Positions 27,429-37,178 of a stretch of DNA of 64,000 nucleotides are shown here, one piece after another; the stretch's first letter is position 1, and every line of letters begins with the position of its first letter. A program made the translations under genes and the position numbers. A model generated the notes under the pieces. It was not told the DNA's origin. It saw nothing but the letters and a program-made list of their open reading frames with translations, and ran no database searches. This DNA is from Anabaena azotica FACHB-119 (lineage in GTDB: Bacteria; Cyanobacteriota; Cyanobacteriia; Cyanobacteriales; Nostocaceae), in the NCBI RefSeq assembly GCF_014697625.1, contig NZ_JACJSG010000007.1, forward strand, positions 1-64,000, written 5' to 3'.

Positions 27429-27737
27429 TTAGCCGATGGTTACCTCACGAGGAGCTTCGCTGGTTCCGTTTCTAGAAGTTGTACGCTCTGCTTTAGCTTC
27501 TGCAACTAAATCTTTGAAAGATTCACTTGCTTCAGCGAAACTTGATTGGGCCTGATCAATAGCATCAAAAGTCCAAACTAATCCAGTCTTAGCTGCACTT
27601 CTTGCAGATTCAGAAACATTGTTACCTGTTGCTGAGTCAAGAGCGCCGACAATAGGGACTAAAACCAATGCTCCAACCCCAATGACAGCAGCAGTTATAG
27701 GTTCAAGACCTAATAAAAGAGCTTCGAGTTCAAACAT
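27429..27737 (-). CDS. DUF5132/PacL-like small membrane protein
   Basis: 102 aa. A Gly/Ala-rich hydrophobic stretch (about 14-33, ITAAVIGVGALVLVPIVGAL) precedes an amphipathic helix (KTGLVWTFDAIDQAQSSFAE) and a charged tail (FKDLVAEAKAE). ATG 27737 has AGAGGT upstream. The layout parallels DUF1490 PacL proteins of mycobacteria, which sit beside P-type ATPases and stabilise them in the membrane; DUF5132 proteins of cyanobacteria look alike. The nearest ATPase-type gene ends 1 kb away. An accessory role to the HMA-type ATPases is inferred. Confidence 0.7.
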   Translation of the reverse strand: MFELEALLLGLEPITAAVIGVGALVLVPIVGALDSATGNNVSESARSAAKTGLVWTFDAIDQAQSSFAEASESFKDLVAEAKAERTTSRNGTSEAPREVTIG

Positions 27738-28953
27738 ATTTACTTGACCTCTAAAGTGATAAAAAAACTTGCTTGCTTCAAGCTACAGCTATTTAGATAA
27801 CCCGCATCTCAAGTTATCAAGGTATGTTACCTCAAATACTGGACAAAAAAGTAGAAACGAATATTTAGTAGCTGCATTGAGCAATGACAAGAAGGCTAGG
27901 TAGTGAGAGTGAGAGTAAAAACTGTAGAAAAACAGGTAAGGAAGCTGACTAAAAGTCTTTACCTATTTGATTCTAAGGTAGATACTATCAGGAAAACTAC
28001 AGTAAAAGAAACAACATTAAGCTTTCGTTACGCAACATAACATATTGAAACCTGTACTTGAAGTTTAGTCAAGTGTTGTAGATTTCATACCTGTACCTCT
28101 CTGTGTCTGATGAAATAAATCACAAAAACAGATGTCAGTGATTGAGATATTCTTTTAATAGGAATTGAAAATTTTTGAGGCAGAAAAAAGGCTCAAGCCC
28201 ATATAAGACCAGGGAAACACACCGAAGGCTCAAAACTGCTTCCAACCCAGATATATCAAGAAACTAGGTAAAATGATGTCAAAATCTTTCTAGGCAAAAC
28301 GATGTCAAAATCTTTTGGTGTATACCTTTGATGATTTTTTCAGCCTAACTTTTTGTCTAAGTCCCATTCAGTGTTGTCAAGCAGGCACTACGTTAATATT
28401 CATTTGCTTTAACTACATAAATGATCAGAAACTAAATTCTTTACATCAATTACTGTTGTGTATATACTACTAAAGGGACTTAGACAAAAAGTAGCCTGAA
28501 AAAATCATCAAACATATATAGGTAAAGTTTGGCATAGTTTTGCAAAGTTTTTTTGCTATATCTGGGGTTACAGCATTTTTAAGCCTTCTGTGTATGTTGC
28601 TTGCCCTGTATAGTTTTGAGTCTTGTTTCTGTCTCAAAAATGTTTAAATCAAACTAAAATATTTGTTAGCAAAAACTTTTCTGAAGTTGATAAGTGTTTG
28701 AATGGTGCTGGTCTTGCAGAGCTATTCAGCTAGGTTCTTGTAGGGAACTGTCAATTTATAGATAAATGACCTAGCGGCATAGAGTGTGCTTACAAAATTT
28801 TTATGCGGAAAATACTCGGCTGTTTTCTATATAATTTAGATTGCTTTCTCAACAAAGCTGATTTCCACAAGCTCTGAGGAACTTTAAATTTCTAGCTTGT
28901 TCAGGTTGGGTTAAAGCGTCCGATTGCTACTAACCTCAAACCTCTAAAAAACT
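27738..28953. other. 1.2-kb intergenic region with one MITE
   Basis: Apart from the element at 28327-28512 no gene or RNA was recognised. The stretch is AT-rich. The promoter of the DUF1345 pair should lie in its last few hundred bases. Confidence 0.45.
28327..28512. mobile_element. 186-bp MITE with 38-bp inverted ends
   Basis: The left end (opening TTTGATGATTTTTTCAG, 28327-28365) and right end (GGGACTTAGACAAAAAG onward, 28475-28512) are inverted repeats with about three differences over 38 bases. The core is AT-rich without an ORF. Long termini suggest descent from a DDE-type IS. Confidence 0.88.
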
Positions 28954-29703
28954 ATGAAACTTGTATCAAGAAGAACTCATGCTGACCAACGTAAAACTCT
29001 CCAGTTTCTGCATTTAGTGCAAGCTAAATTAGCCGTTTTACTTAGCTTACTCAGGAACTTAGATTCACGTAGTCGTTTGGGATTATCAATTATGGTGGGG
29101 ATGGCAGCTTTCACCATCATGCCAGACTCTACGCATATAGATATTCAAATTCTCGCGGCTTGGATATCTGGGGTGCTTTGTTTTTTAATGCTGTTTGTTT
29201 TGATGGCAAACAGTGCAACTCCCGAAAAAACTTACTATCTTGCTCAAAGTAAAGAAGCACAACATTCAGTAACATTTTCTTTGGTAATGATTACTGCTTG
29301 CACCAGTATATTTGCTATTGGGCTAATGCAGTCAAATAATCAAAACATACCAAGTTCCGTTTTTGTTGTTAAAGTCAGTTTGTCTTTGATAGCGGTACTT
29401 TGTTCTTGGTTTTTAACCCATACTGTATTTGCACTCCATTACGCTACCTCCTACTACCGTCAAGACTTAAGCAGTGAGGAAGCAGAATATGCCAAGGGGT
29501 TAGACTTTCCAGGTGAGGAAGAGCCTGATTTCTGGGATTTCATGTATTTTTCCTTCACAATTGGGATGACTGCTCAAACCTCTGACGTATCGATTACATC
29601 TTTACCAAAACGAAAGTTAGTTTTAGGACACGCCGTAGTTTCGTTTCTCTTCTATATGGTAATTTTAGCTTCCAGCGTTAATGTTGTTTCTGGATTGATT
29701 TAG
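28954..29703 (+). CDS. DUF1345 membrane protein, copy 1
   Basis: 249 aa with an N-terminal polar 40 residues and five membrane helices. The family signature comes near the end: WDFMYFSFTIGMTAQTSDV, then RKLVLGHAVVSFLFYMVILA. DUF1345 proteins resemble pore-loop ion channels but no transport function is established. A paralogue of 221 aa follows 48 bp downstream and a YtaF/MntP-like exporter comes next, giving a three-gene operon of membrane proteins. An N-terminal extension distinguishes it from copy 2. Confidence 0.88.
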   Translation: MKLVSRRTHADQRKTLQFLHLVQAKLAVLLSLLRNLDSRSRLGLSIMVGMAAFTIMPDSTHIDIQILAAWISGVLCFLMLFVLMANSATPEKTYYLAQSKEAQHSVTFSLVMITACTSIFAIGLMQSNNQNIPSSVFVVKVSLSLIAVLCSWFLTHTVFALHYATSYYRQDLSSEEAEYAKGLDFPGEEEPDFWDFMYFSFTIGMTAQTSDVSITSLPKRKLVLGHAVVSFLFYMVILASSVNVVSGLI

Positions 29704-29751
29704 CTTGAGATCACTCAATAGTTTCTACTCAACAATTATTGGAGTCAGGTT

Positions 29752-30417
29752 ATGAATGTTGACTCTTTATTGATCACTTGTAAGAACCTCAGCCCAAAAC
29801 ACCGCACAATCGTGTCTATGTGGTTAGCTGCTGTAGTTTTCTTGCTTACGCCATCTTCCATATTGGAAATACGTGTTCTTTCTGCTTGGAGTGCAGGAAT
29901 CCTCTGTTTTGTAGTTCTAGCTTGGTTGATGATTTTCAATGCTAGTCCTGAGAAGACTCGTTACCTTTCTCAACGTATAGAAGCGGATCATTTGGCAGTA
30001 TTTTTACTGGTTGTATGTCTTGCTTTCAGTAGTCTGTTTGCGATCGCCTTCGTATTAGCCAAGCATAAAGATTCCTTTACCCTCTCGGTGGGATTATCGA
30101 TTCTGGGAATTTTTAGTTCCTGGGTACTGATGCAGACAATGTTTGCATTAAATTATGCGTCATTTTATTACCGCAGCGATGACTTAAGCCATGAAGGAGA
30201 ACCAATGGGAGGCTTAGAGTTTTCTAATGTAGAACTTCCTTGTTACTTAGATTTTCTCTATTTCACCTTTACTCTTGGTATGACATCTCAAACATCCGAT
30301 ACACAACTTACTTCGTCTGCTATGCGGCGGCTAGCGCTAGGACACACATTGATGTCATTTTTTTTCTACAGTGTAGTTATTGCCTTAACAGTCAGCATCA
30401 TTTCTGGATTGTTATGA
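29752..30417 (+). CDS. DUF1345 membrane protein, copy 2
   Basis: 221 aa, a tandem paralogue of the preceding gene. It shares the helix layout and the signature LDFLYFTFTLGMTSQTSDT / RRLALGHTLMSFFFYSVVIA. ATG 29752 follows a GGAGTCAGG ribosome-binding site. The two copies differ over most of the remaining length, so duplication is not recent, and a hetero-oligomer is conceivable. It lies between copy 1 and the exporter gene, all on the plus strand with short gaps (48 and 58 bp). Confidence 0.88.
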   Translation: MNVDSLLITCKNLSPKHRTIVSMWLAAVVFLLTPSSILEIRVLSAWSAGILCFVVLAWLMIFNASPEKTRYLSQRIEADHLAVFLLVVCLAFSSLFAIAFVLAKHKDSFTLSVGLSILGIFSSWVLMQTMFALNYASFYYRSDDLSHEGEPMGGLEFSNVELPCYLDFLYFTFTLGMTSQTSDTQLTSSAMRRLALGHTLMSFFFYSVVIALTVSIISGLL

Positions 30418-30475
30418 GCTACACCCATTTCCCACACAATAATTTTGTTGCTTGACTTGCATTGGAGGATTAATT

Positions 30476-31201
30476 ATGCACTTTATAACGGCTTTTTTAT
30501 TAGCTATTGCCGCGAATGTAGATAACTTTGCAGTCGGAATTGCCTATGGTCTCAAGAATATCAAAATAGGTTTATCCACAAATCTCTTTATTGCCTTCAT
30601 TTCTGCCTTGGGTACTTATCTTGCTACATCAGTTGGTGAAGACATCAGTAAAAGTTTAGATATCCGTGTTGCTAACCTTCTCAGTAGTGCAGTGTTAGTA
30701 GGTATTGGAGTTTGGGTAATTAGGCAAACATTAAAAAAACAGCGCAAAAGAACGAGAATGCTTTTAGCAATGGAACGCTTCAAAGTCCCTGTAGAGTCAA
30801 AATTTTCTTCATCTGGTTCGAGGACTGCTTTAGAAGAATCTCCAGCCATGATGACTGAGCAGTTCTCGCAAGAAATTATCCGTGAGTTTTCTTATGCAAC
30901 ATATATAGAAAACCCAGCAAAAGCAGACATAGACAAATCTGGTTATATTGATATTCGTGAGTCAATCGCCTTGGCATTTGGTTTAACGTTCAATAATTTA
31001 GGTGGTGGGATAGGGGCTGGGATTTCTGAGGTTAACTTAGGTGCTATGACACTTTTTACCTTTGGATTTAGCATTATGGCAATTATGCTCGGATATATCT
31101 TGGGTGAGCGCTCTACCACAAGACTATCTAATTTTTGGGCTGGAACTATTTCAGGATCATTGATGATTACCATAGGAATATACGAGTACTTTATCGGCTA
31201 A
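30476..31201 (+). CDS. YtaF/MntP-like membrane exporter
   Basis: 241 aa from ATG 30476, which has GGAGG seven bases upstream. Six helices in two halves each start with an Asn/Asp-rich motif (AIAANVDNFAVGIAYGL and LTFNNLGGGIGAG). Between the halves lies a cytoplasmic loop with an EF-hand-like DIDKSGYIDIRE, a known feature of YtaF relatives. MntP relatives export Mn2+; YtaF is named for a sporulation protein of Bacillus but the fold is shared. With the flanking DUF1345 pair and the nearby ATPases, efflux of a divalent metal is the best guess. Confidence 0.82.
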   Translation: MHFITAFLLAIAANVDNFAVGIAYGLKNIKIGLSTNLFIAFISALGTYLATSVGEDISKSLDIRVANLLSSAVLVGIGVWVIRQTLKKQRKRTRMLLAMERFKVPVESKFSSSGSRTALEESPAMMTEQFSQEIIREFSYATYIENPAKADIDKSGYIDIRESIALAFGLTFNNLGGGIGAGISEVNLGAMTLFTFGFSIMAIMLGYILGERSTTRLSNFWAGTISGSLMITIGIYEYFIG

Positions 31202-31265
31202 AATAGTGTAGTAAATGCTTAAAGATTAAAAATTCCCGCAATTAAGTATGCTTTACCCAAATTTT

Positions 31266-31303
31266 TGTAGAGACGGGTATATCCATATCTACACGTCTCT
31301 ACA
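31266..31303. repeat. Inverted repeat TGTAGAGACG ... CGTCTCTACA
   Basis: Ten-base arms. A tighter relative with 14-bp arms is at 49101-49130, so this is an interspersed palindrome. It lies between convergent genes and could assist termination. Confidence 0.7.
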
Positions 31304-31395
31304 CAAATTTCTCTCCATAGCCCTATCCATCAAAATTATTGACGACACAAGTAAATTTAATTAATCAGTAACCGCTACGCCATCATTAATTTTTA

Positions 31396-31659
31396 TTAAT
31401 GATATAACGGTAGCAAATCAATGACATTATTAAAACTTGTAAAATAGTCTCGTAGTGCTTTAGCCGAAGCCCCTGTAAACTCTATCCATTCGTAGTGGGA
31501 GAGATTGGATGAAATGTTATCTTCCTGTAATAGATAAGCATTGGGAATGGCAATCAATAAAGATACGCTTTCCTGTTCAGAGTGGGCTGGGCTTTGTAAT
31601 CTAATAGCGGCAATATAGTTCGTGTTAACCACAATCTCCTCAATTTTTATAAATGCCAT
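31396..31659 (-). CDS. Hypothetical protein, 87 aa
   Basis: From ATG 31659 (a TTG start 21 bp upstream is possible) the protein reads MAFIKIEEIVVNTNYIAAIR and ends in IDLLPLYH. Predicted beta strands and a central LLIAIPNAYLL resemble small soluble proteins that appear across Nostocales. No catalytic motif or helix of membrane type is seen. Function unknown. It is isolated from the operon to its left by a palindrome. Confidence 0.55.
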   Translation of the reverse strand: MAFIKIEEIVVNTNYIAAIRLQSPAHSEQESVSLLIAIPNAYLLQEDNISSNLSHYEWIEFTGASAKALRDYFTSFNNVIDLLPLYH

Positions 31660-32165
31660 GATTTTGGTAGTGCGAAACAACTTGGGCTAAAAACCATGAA
31701 ACAATGGATTATAGTGTTTAGTAAATTAAAAACCCCTAATTATTTAAGTATGTTTACAGTGATTGTAATCTAAATAAATTATTTATTTTAAAAACCAAGG
31801 TTCAGTTATTCCTAACTCAGAGCTAAAAGATACTAATAAGACTTGATCATAACTCTGTAAACAAATATTTTAAAATACTTATAGTAAGTATACTTACATT
31901 CTCAAAACTTTTATTACAAGAGCCAGTAGAAGCACAAGACAAGATATTGCATGGCAATTGCCGTGGCAGCCTATTCTGACTTTGTAAACATACTAGTGTC
32001 GAAATTTTCTGTGTTCCCAGCTACTTTTGCCTTGAAAAGACAAAATTTATACACCAAGTCCATCTGTTCAGACTGGATGTAAAAGTGTCAGGATATGAGG
32101 GTATGAGGTTTTAAAACACCCATACTCTTGTCAGGAGAAAAGAGGGAATTGGAATTGCTTGCCGT
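31660..32165. other. Intergenic region, nothing recognised
   Basis: About 500 bp of AT-rich DNA between two minus-strand genes. No ORF with a ribosome-binding site and no repeat family member was found. Confidence 0.45.
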
Positions 32166-33482
32166 TCAGGCTCTCTGGGCTTTTTTCCCTGTGCAGCGTT
32201 GCCAACGCAGGATCGCCTCTTTAACTTGTTGAGGATCTTCGTTGCCAGCAAAGCAAATTCGTTTTAGACGTTCACAAGCAATTAGGGCTTCACCATGTCC
32301 AAGACAAGGGGTAATCACGAAACTGCCGGGTTTGGTGAAAAAGCTGACTAAATAAGCAACGATACCTTCAACACCCTCAATATCAGGATTCAGGTTTGGT
32401 TTAACCAAAGGCTTTTGGGAAAAAATTGCTGTGTAAATATTTCCTATAACTAATTCAAATCTAAAGGGCATCTGAGTGGATTTGCAAAGGTTGTAGATAG
32501 ATCCCTCACGACACATCACAGCTACAACACGAGCTTCGTTGACTAAATAGTCATGCTTCCAAGAACAACCAGGAGAAGCGATCGCCAATGCCGCATTAGA
32601 TGGTAATAGTTGAATAAAATCTTCATCGGTGGTATCACCGCAATAAATCATATGTCGGTCGAGCATCCAAACATCGTCAGTCTGGATAGAAATTTCATCA
32701 CTTTTAACATTTCTTAATGAGTTTTGAGTCGGCTTGCTCAACTCCTTAGCCTCCTTTTGGGCTATGGCGTTTTGCAACGCAATTAACTGGAGTTGTGTCT
32801 GTTTCTCTCTGGCCTTTGTTGCTAAGTTTTTTTGCTTCTCCATTTCACCTGTTTTCTTTTGCGCTTTAGCGTCCTTTACCGCTATTTCTGCTTGTTCTGC
32901 CTCTTGTCTTTCTTTACTACCCGCTCTAGCTACCTTCAGTAAAGCTGAGGTACTCTTAGCAATTGGTGTGCCTTTAATTTTTTCTTTCACTTCTGGGGCT
33001 ATATTTCTGGCAATTTGCTTACCATACTGTAAAGTGCGCTCTGTGAAACCTGTTTCTTGCGCCAACTCCAAGGTAGTTTTTGGCGGTGGTGAAATTATTT
33101 CACTACCTCTAGCCGTAAACTGGTTGTCCCCCACCTTTGCCCTCATTCCCATCCGTTCCAGAATGCGGTCACGCTCCAACCATAATTCCGACCGTTGAAG
33201 AGTATCTAATTCGCTACGAATCAAGTTTTCATCAATTTCTGCCAGACGAGCTTGGTCTTGGTCTTCGCAGGTAATAATGTGACATTCAATTTCTTGGAAA
33301 CCCATTAACTTACAGGCGGTAAGGCGGTGCAACCCGGCAACTAGATTGAAGTTTTGGTCTAAAGTAATTGGGTTTAACAGTCCATTAGCTTTGATAGATT
33401 CCATCAACTCAGCAACTTTCTGGTCGTTGAGAGGTCGTCTGTTAGGCAGAATATTGACACGATGAACATCAAGGTAGGACAT
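32166..33482 (-). CDS. ParB-like nuclease-domain protein fused to a degenerate DNA methyltransferase
   Basis: 438 aa. The ParB/Srx N-terminal domain (about 1-90) is clear: LPNRRPLNDQKVAELMESIK, then NFNLVAGLHRLTACKLMGF. A helical middle with a Lys/Gln/Glu-rich coiled coil (about 190-255) follows. The C-terminal 170 residues look like an N4/N6 DNA methyltransferase (VWMLDRHMIYCGDTTD; TPCLGHGEALIACERLKRI for the FxGxG loop). The DPPY catalytic motif is absent (ASPGC in its place) and the SAM-binding loop is altered. ParB-methylase fusions occur in phages and plasmids; here the methylase looks dead, so binding or regulation of DNA is more likely. Confidence 0.78.
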   Translation of the reverse strand: MSYLDVHRVNILPNRRPLNDQKVAELMESIKANGLLNPITLDQNFNLVAGLHRLTACKLMGFQEIECHIITCEDQDQARLAEIDENLIRSELDTLQRSELWLERDRILERMGMRAKVGDNQFTARGSEIISPPPKTTLELAQETGFTERTLQYGKQIARNIAPEVKEKIKGTPIAKSTSALLKVARAGSKERQEAEQAEIAVKDAKAQKKTGEMEKQKNLATKAREKQTQLQLIALQNAIAQKEAKELSKPTQNSLRNVKSDEISIQTDDVWMLDRHMIYCGDTTDEDFIQLLPSNAALAIASPGCSWKHDYLVNEARVVAVMCREGSIYNLCKSTQMPFRFELVIGNIYTAIFSQKPLVKPNLNPDIEGVEGIVAYLVSFFTKPGSFVITPCLGHGEALIACERLKRICFAGNEDPQQVKEAILRWQRCTGKKAQRA

Positions 33483-34522
33483 AGTACTGTTGCTCTATTG
33501 TTGTAAAGTTCTATTGAATTGCCACCATCAAAAATTCAAAAGACGATTTTATAAGTTTTATAAAGTAATTAAGCCAGAATTTTTAGCATATATTTTGACA
33601 GACAGCTTTAGCGAATACTCAACCAGAAACCCATCATCAATTTAATTGCATGTACCCCCAACTATAAATATGTACAATAAACTTATGTTAATTATTAATA
33701 TAAGTTATTGTGAAGAAAAAGGTATCTAAGTACTGTTATTGGCTGGTTATTTACTTTATTTAAGTGCTATGCTGATGGTTAGCTAGTTGAAATATAAATA
33801 TATCTGCTAACTATTATGATTGGCAAAAGTAGACGTAAATATTTAAAAAAAAATTAAGAATGAAAATTGCCCTCATGAATTGTATTATTTTTGGGAAAAC
33901 TTATGATTCAGGTAGCAGGATAGCAGAGGGTCAAATGGACGGATTGTCAGGGTTTTTACCCTTGGTACTTGGACTTGGGAATTATCACTGATGAGACGCA
34001 TATGATATTATGCCGACTTTGTATCCGTAAATAGTATAAGTTGCGATAGTAAACCTTAGCTTTTGAGAAAATACTGAATACACGGTAACTAGAAGCAAGA
34101 TAATCTTGTCAATAGTTCAGAACCGCATGGTTGAAAGCTCATAAATAAACCCACTGCCAATTATTATTGAGATAACCAGTTAATATTGGTGTCTTTGCTA
34201 GATTATAGTTAAAGTGGTTTAAAGACTTTCATTTTCTCAAAATTCACCTAAATCTTGCTAAGGCAACATCTTAATTATGAGCAGGTACTTTTTCATCTAA
34301 GTTCTATCTTCAGACAGAACTTAGACTGAGTAGGGTATCTTTGCTCTTTTTCTCAATCTAAAATTGTTTAAATTAACAAAAACTTATATAGCTAATTGGT
34401 AATTTAATACCTGGGGAGGAAGTAATTATTCCTAAGATAGATGTAATAAATCGCTGCTCATATGAAAATATTTTTTAAATTCTAAGAATTATTTTTAACC
34501 TGACCAATATCAAGGGCAGACA
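33483..34522. other. 1-kb intergenic region between divergent genes
   Basis: A hairpin TCTAAGTTCT / AGAACTTAGA lies at 34296-34325, about 200 bp before the ATPase gene, and could be a regulatory RNA structure. The rest is AT-rich and without recognisable genes. Confidence 0.45.
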
Positions 34523-36841
34523 ATGATCAAATCACTTGCCGAAAAAGAACATCTAGGCGTAAAAAAGGATGTTGAAGAAATAGATTGCCAAATCATCCAT
34601 ATTACTAGCGGCCGCTTGCGGATGAAAATTCCTCGCTTATCTAGAGACATCAAGTATACCAGCCAATTAAATTTGTTAATTGAATCTTTTGACTTTATCA
34701 TCAGTGTTCGCATCAACCCAGCCGCAGAATCGTTAATTATCTACTATCAAGAACATCTGGTTTCCAGCACCACAGTACAAGAAAGGGTACTGATGATGGT
34801 TAAGCAGGCAGCCATCATGGAAACTCCGTCAGACACTGCCCCAACGGACACAGAATACAAAACAGCGATCGCTTGGGCAATGGAGCGAGTAGGAATGCCC
34901 GTTTTTAGTTTGGGATTAGCAGTTATGGCTCAACAATTGCTACCTGTTCCGCCTTTATTAGTAGCAGGAGTAGTAGCTGTTGCCGCCATTCCCTTTATCC
35001 AACGCACGGTTGATATGATGATGGAAGAACGGCGTTTAGATGCTGATATTCTGGATATCCTCTGGATGAGCCTTTATACAATCAAAGGTGACTTTGTGGG
35101 GCCAGCGTTAATGGTCAGCTTGATCGAGTCAGGGGATGTACTAAGAGATGCTACCGCCCGTGCTAATGAACAACAAATGTTGGAATTGCTGCAAGGAGTA
35201 GATAAGTACGTCAGGATAGAAAGGGATGGGCAAGAAGAACTGATTCAATTAAGTGAAGTTAAACAAGGCGATCGCGTAGTTGTTTATGCAGGTGAGACCA
35301 TACCTGTAAGCGGTCGAGTCTTAAGGGGTACTGCCCTCATCGACGAACACAAGCTCACAGGAGAATCTAAGCTAGTATCTCGCTCCGAGGGGCAAGTTGT
35401 TCATGCTTCTACCCTGCTATTACAAGGCAAGATTTGTATCCTCACAAAACGGATTGGTCAAAACACTCGCCTCGGTTTGGCAGTACAGTTGATGCAGGCC
35501 GCACCAGTACATGATACTCGCGTGGAAGATTACGCCTCTAAACTCGCCAATGCCTTGATTGCGCCTACCCTAGTATTAAGTGGATTGATTTTCGCCCTGA
35601 CCAGGGACGTATCGAGGGCGCTTGCTCCCCTACACCTTGACTTTGGACATGCCATTCGCATCGCCGTGCCTACAACAGCCCTAGCAGCCGTTACCTATGC
35701 CGCACGTCAGGGAATTTACATCCGCAGTGGTCGCGCATTGGAAATGCTCGCAAGGATAGATACTGTCGTCTTCGACAAAACTGGCACATTAACTCAAGGA
35801 AATGCCGCAGTCGTGGAGGTGAAAACAGCAGATGAGGAAATCTCGCCCCAGGAAATCCTAGAACTTGCCGCTTCTGCTGAACAAGGTAACTCTCACCCCG
35901 TAGCTAGTGCGATTATTCGCTATGCCGAAGAAAATAGCGTGGTCATGAAACCTTCCACAACCAAGGATTATCGCGTTGGTTTGGGGATTGTTGCCCTGAT
36001 TGAGGATGACAAAGTTTTAGTGGGTAGCGAATTGCTCTTGCGACAAGAAGGAATTAATTTAGATGCTCTCCACAATAAATATCCAGATTTAAAGACAAGC
36101 ACCTACTCGCTGGTTTACGTGGCTAAGAATAATCAACCACTGGGAGTTATTTTGTTCACTGACCCCCTACGCCCAGAAAGTATGGAAGTTGTTAATTCTT
36201 TACATTGTCAAGGGAGAACAACATATATCCTCACTGGAGATAATCAGCGTGTAGCAAATCATGTCGGTAGTAAATTGGGGATCAGTCCGGAGCGTACTTA
36301 CGCACAAGTTTTTCCTGACAAAAAAGTTGAAGTTATCTGTAGCATCAAAGATAAAGGGCAGAAGGTAGCGTTTATTGGTGAAGGTATTAACGATGTTGCT
36401 GCCCTGGCTCATGCCGATGTATCTATATCTTTTCTTGATGGTAGTGATATTGCCAGAGAAACTGCTGATGTGGTACTGTTAGAAAACGATTTGCGGGGCA
36501 TTACCCATGCCATTGCCATTGCTAAACGAGCAATGGAAATTATTTATCAAAATACTGCGATCGCCGCAGTTCCTAATCTTAGTGTTGTCCTAGCAGGAGT
36601 GATATTCGCTTTAGATCCAGTACTAGGGGTCATTATCAGCAATGGTTCAGCTCTACTAGCAGAACTAAACAGCTTTCGTCCTCTATTTGAACAAGAAAAA
36701 AACTCCAACTCCTATGACTCCAACTCCCATGTAGTGGTAGACGAATCCTTAATATCCACGTTCGCAAACACTCAGGAAGTCATCAATTCTCATAACACCA
36801 AGCAACAAACAACTGCTATTCCTAATTTCTTGCGTATTTAA
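34523..36841 (+). CDS. P-type ATPase with CoBaHMA-like N-terminus, altered hinge motif
   Basis: 772 aa. The HMA-like domain (about 15-90) carries HITSGRLRMKIPRL and no CxxC. Membrane helices follow, then the A-domain with TGES, a phosphorylation site [11 protein letters not shown] (Asp 418), and the hinge loop GEGIND (619-624) where family members have GDGIND. The helix-6 ion site reads VPTT rather than the CPC/SPC of heavy-metal ATPases. It could hydrolyse ATP, though Asp-to-Glu in the hinge may slow it. The substrate is unknown. Paralogues lie at 24440 (dead) and 41065 (all motifs intact). Monocistronic. Confidence 0.88.
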   Translation: MIKSLAEKEHLGVKKDVEEIDCQIIHITSGRLRMKIPRLSRDIKYTSQLNLLIESFDFIISVRINPAAESLIIYYQEHLVSSTTVQERVLMMVKQAAIMETPSDTAPTDTEYKTAIAWAMERVGMPVFSLGLAVMAQQLLPVPPLLVAGVVAVAAIPFIQRTVDMMMEERRLDADILDILWMSLYTIKGDFVGPALMVSLIESGDVLRDATARANEQQMLELLQGVDKYVRIERDGQEELIQLSEVKQGDRVVVYAGETIPVSGRVLRGTALIDEHKLTGESKLVSRSEGQVVHASTLLLQGKICILTKRIGQNTRLGLAVQLMQAAPVHDTRVEDYASKLANALIAPTLVLSGLIFALTRDVSRALAPLHLDFGHAIRIAVPTTALAAVTYAARQGIYIRSGRALEMLARIDTVVFDKTGTLTQGNAAVVEVKTADEEISPQEILELAASAEQGNSHPVASAIIRYAEENSVVMKPSTTKDYRVGLGIVALIEDDKVLVGSELLLRQEGINLDALHNKYPDLKTSTYSLVYVAKNNQPLGVILFTDPLRPESMEVVNSLHCQGRTTYILTGDNQRVANHVGSKLGISPERTYAQVFPDKKVEVICSIKDKGQKVAFIGEGINDVAALAHADVSISFLDGSDIARETADVVLLENDLRGITHAIAIAKRAMEIIYQNTAIAAVPNLSVVLAGVIFALDPVLGVIISNGSALLAELNSFRPLFEQEKNSNSYDSNSHVVVDESLISTFANTQEVINSHNTKQQTTAIPNFLRI

Positions 36842-37030
36842 AACGCAAAATGAATAAAAATTTTTATCTTGGCTGCTAGTACCAAATGGTTGTAACGATG
36901 CACTTAATCATTATTCCTGAGTCTTACATCCTCCCAAAACATCGGGGGAAAGGTAGGGGAGAGAATTAAGCTCAACTTTATAGAAAGATGGTATCAGTAA
37001 GTCAATCAATATTGAGGAGTTTTAGATTGA

Positions 37031-37054
37031 CTGCACACCGCAAGAGGTGTGCAG
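37031..37054. other. Hairpin CTGCACACC / GGTGTGCAG
   Basis: Perfect 9-bp GC-rich stem with a six-base loop, 125 bp upstream of the FGE-like gene and 190 bp after the ATPase gene. It could terminate the latter or structure the leader of the former. Confidence 0.5.
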
Positions 37055-37178
37055 CTTCGATGATTTAAAGCCAGCGATTTTAAATGTGTGTTGGTAACAA
37101 GCGATATTGCATGAACCAACAACCTCAATCTAAAATTGGCACAGTCAAAGGTTTAACTTAGGTCAAGAGGTTATATTC

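Noticed and set aside
27252..27509. 85-aa plus-strand ORF
   Set aside because: Overlaps the DUF5132-like gene antisense, with no ribosome-binding site and poor composition.
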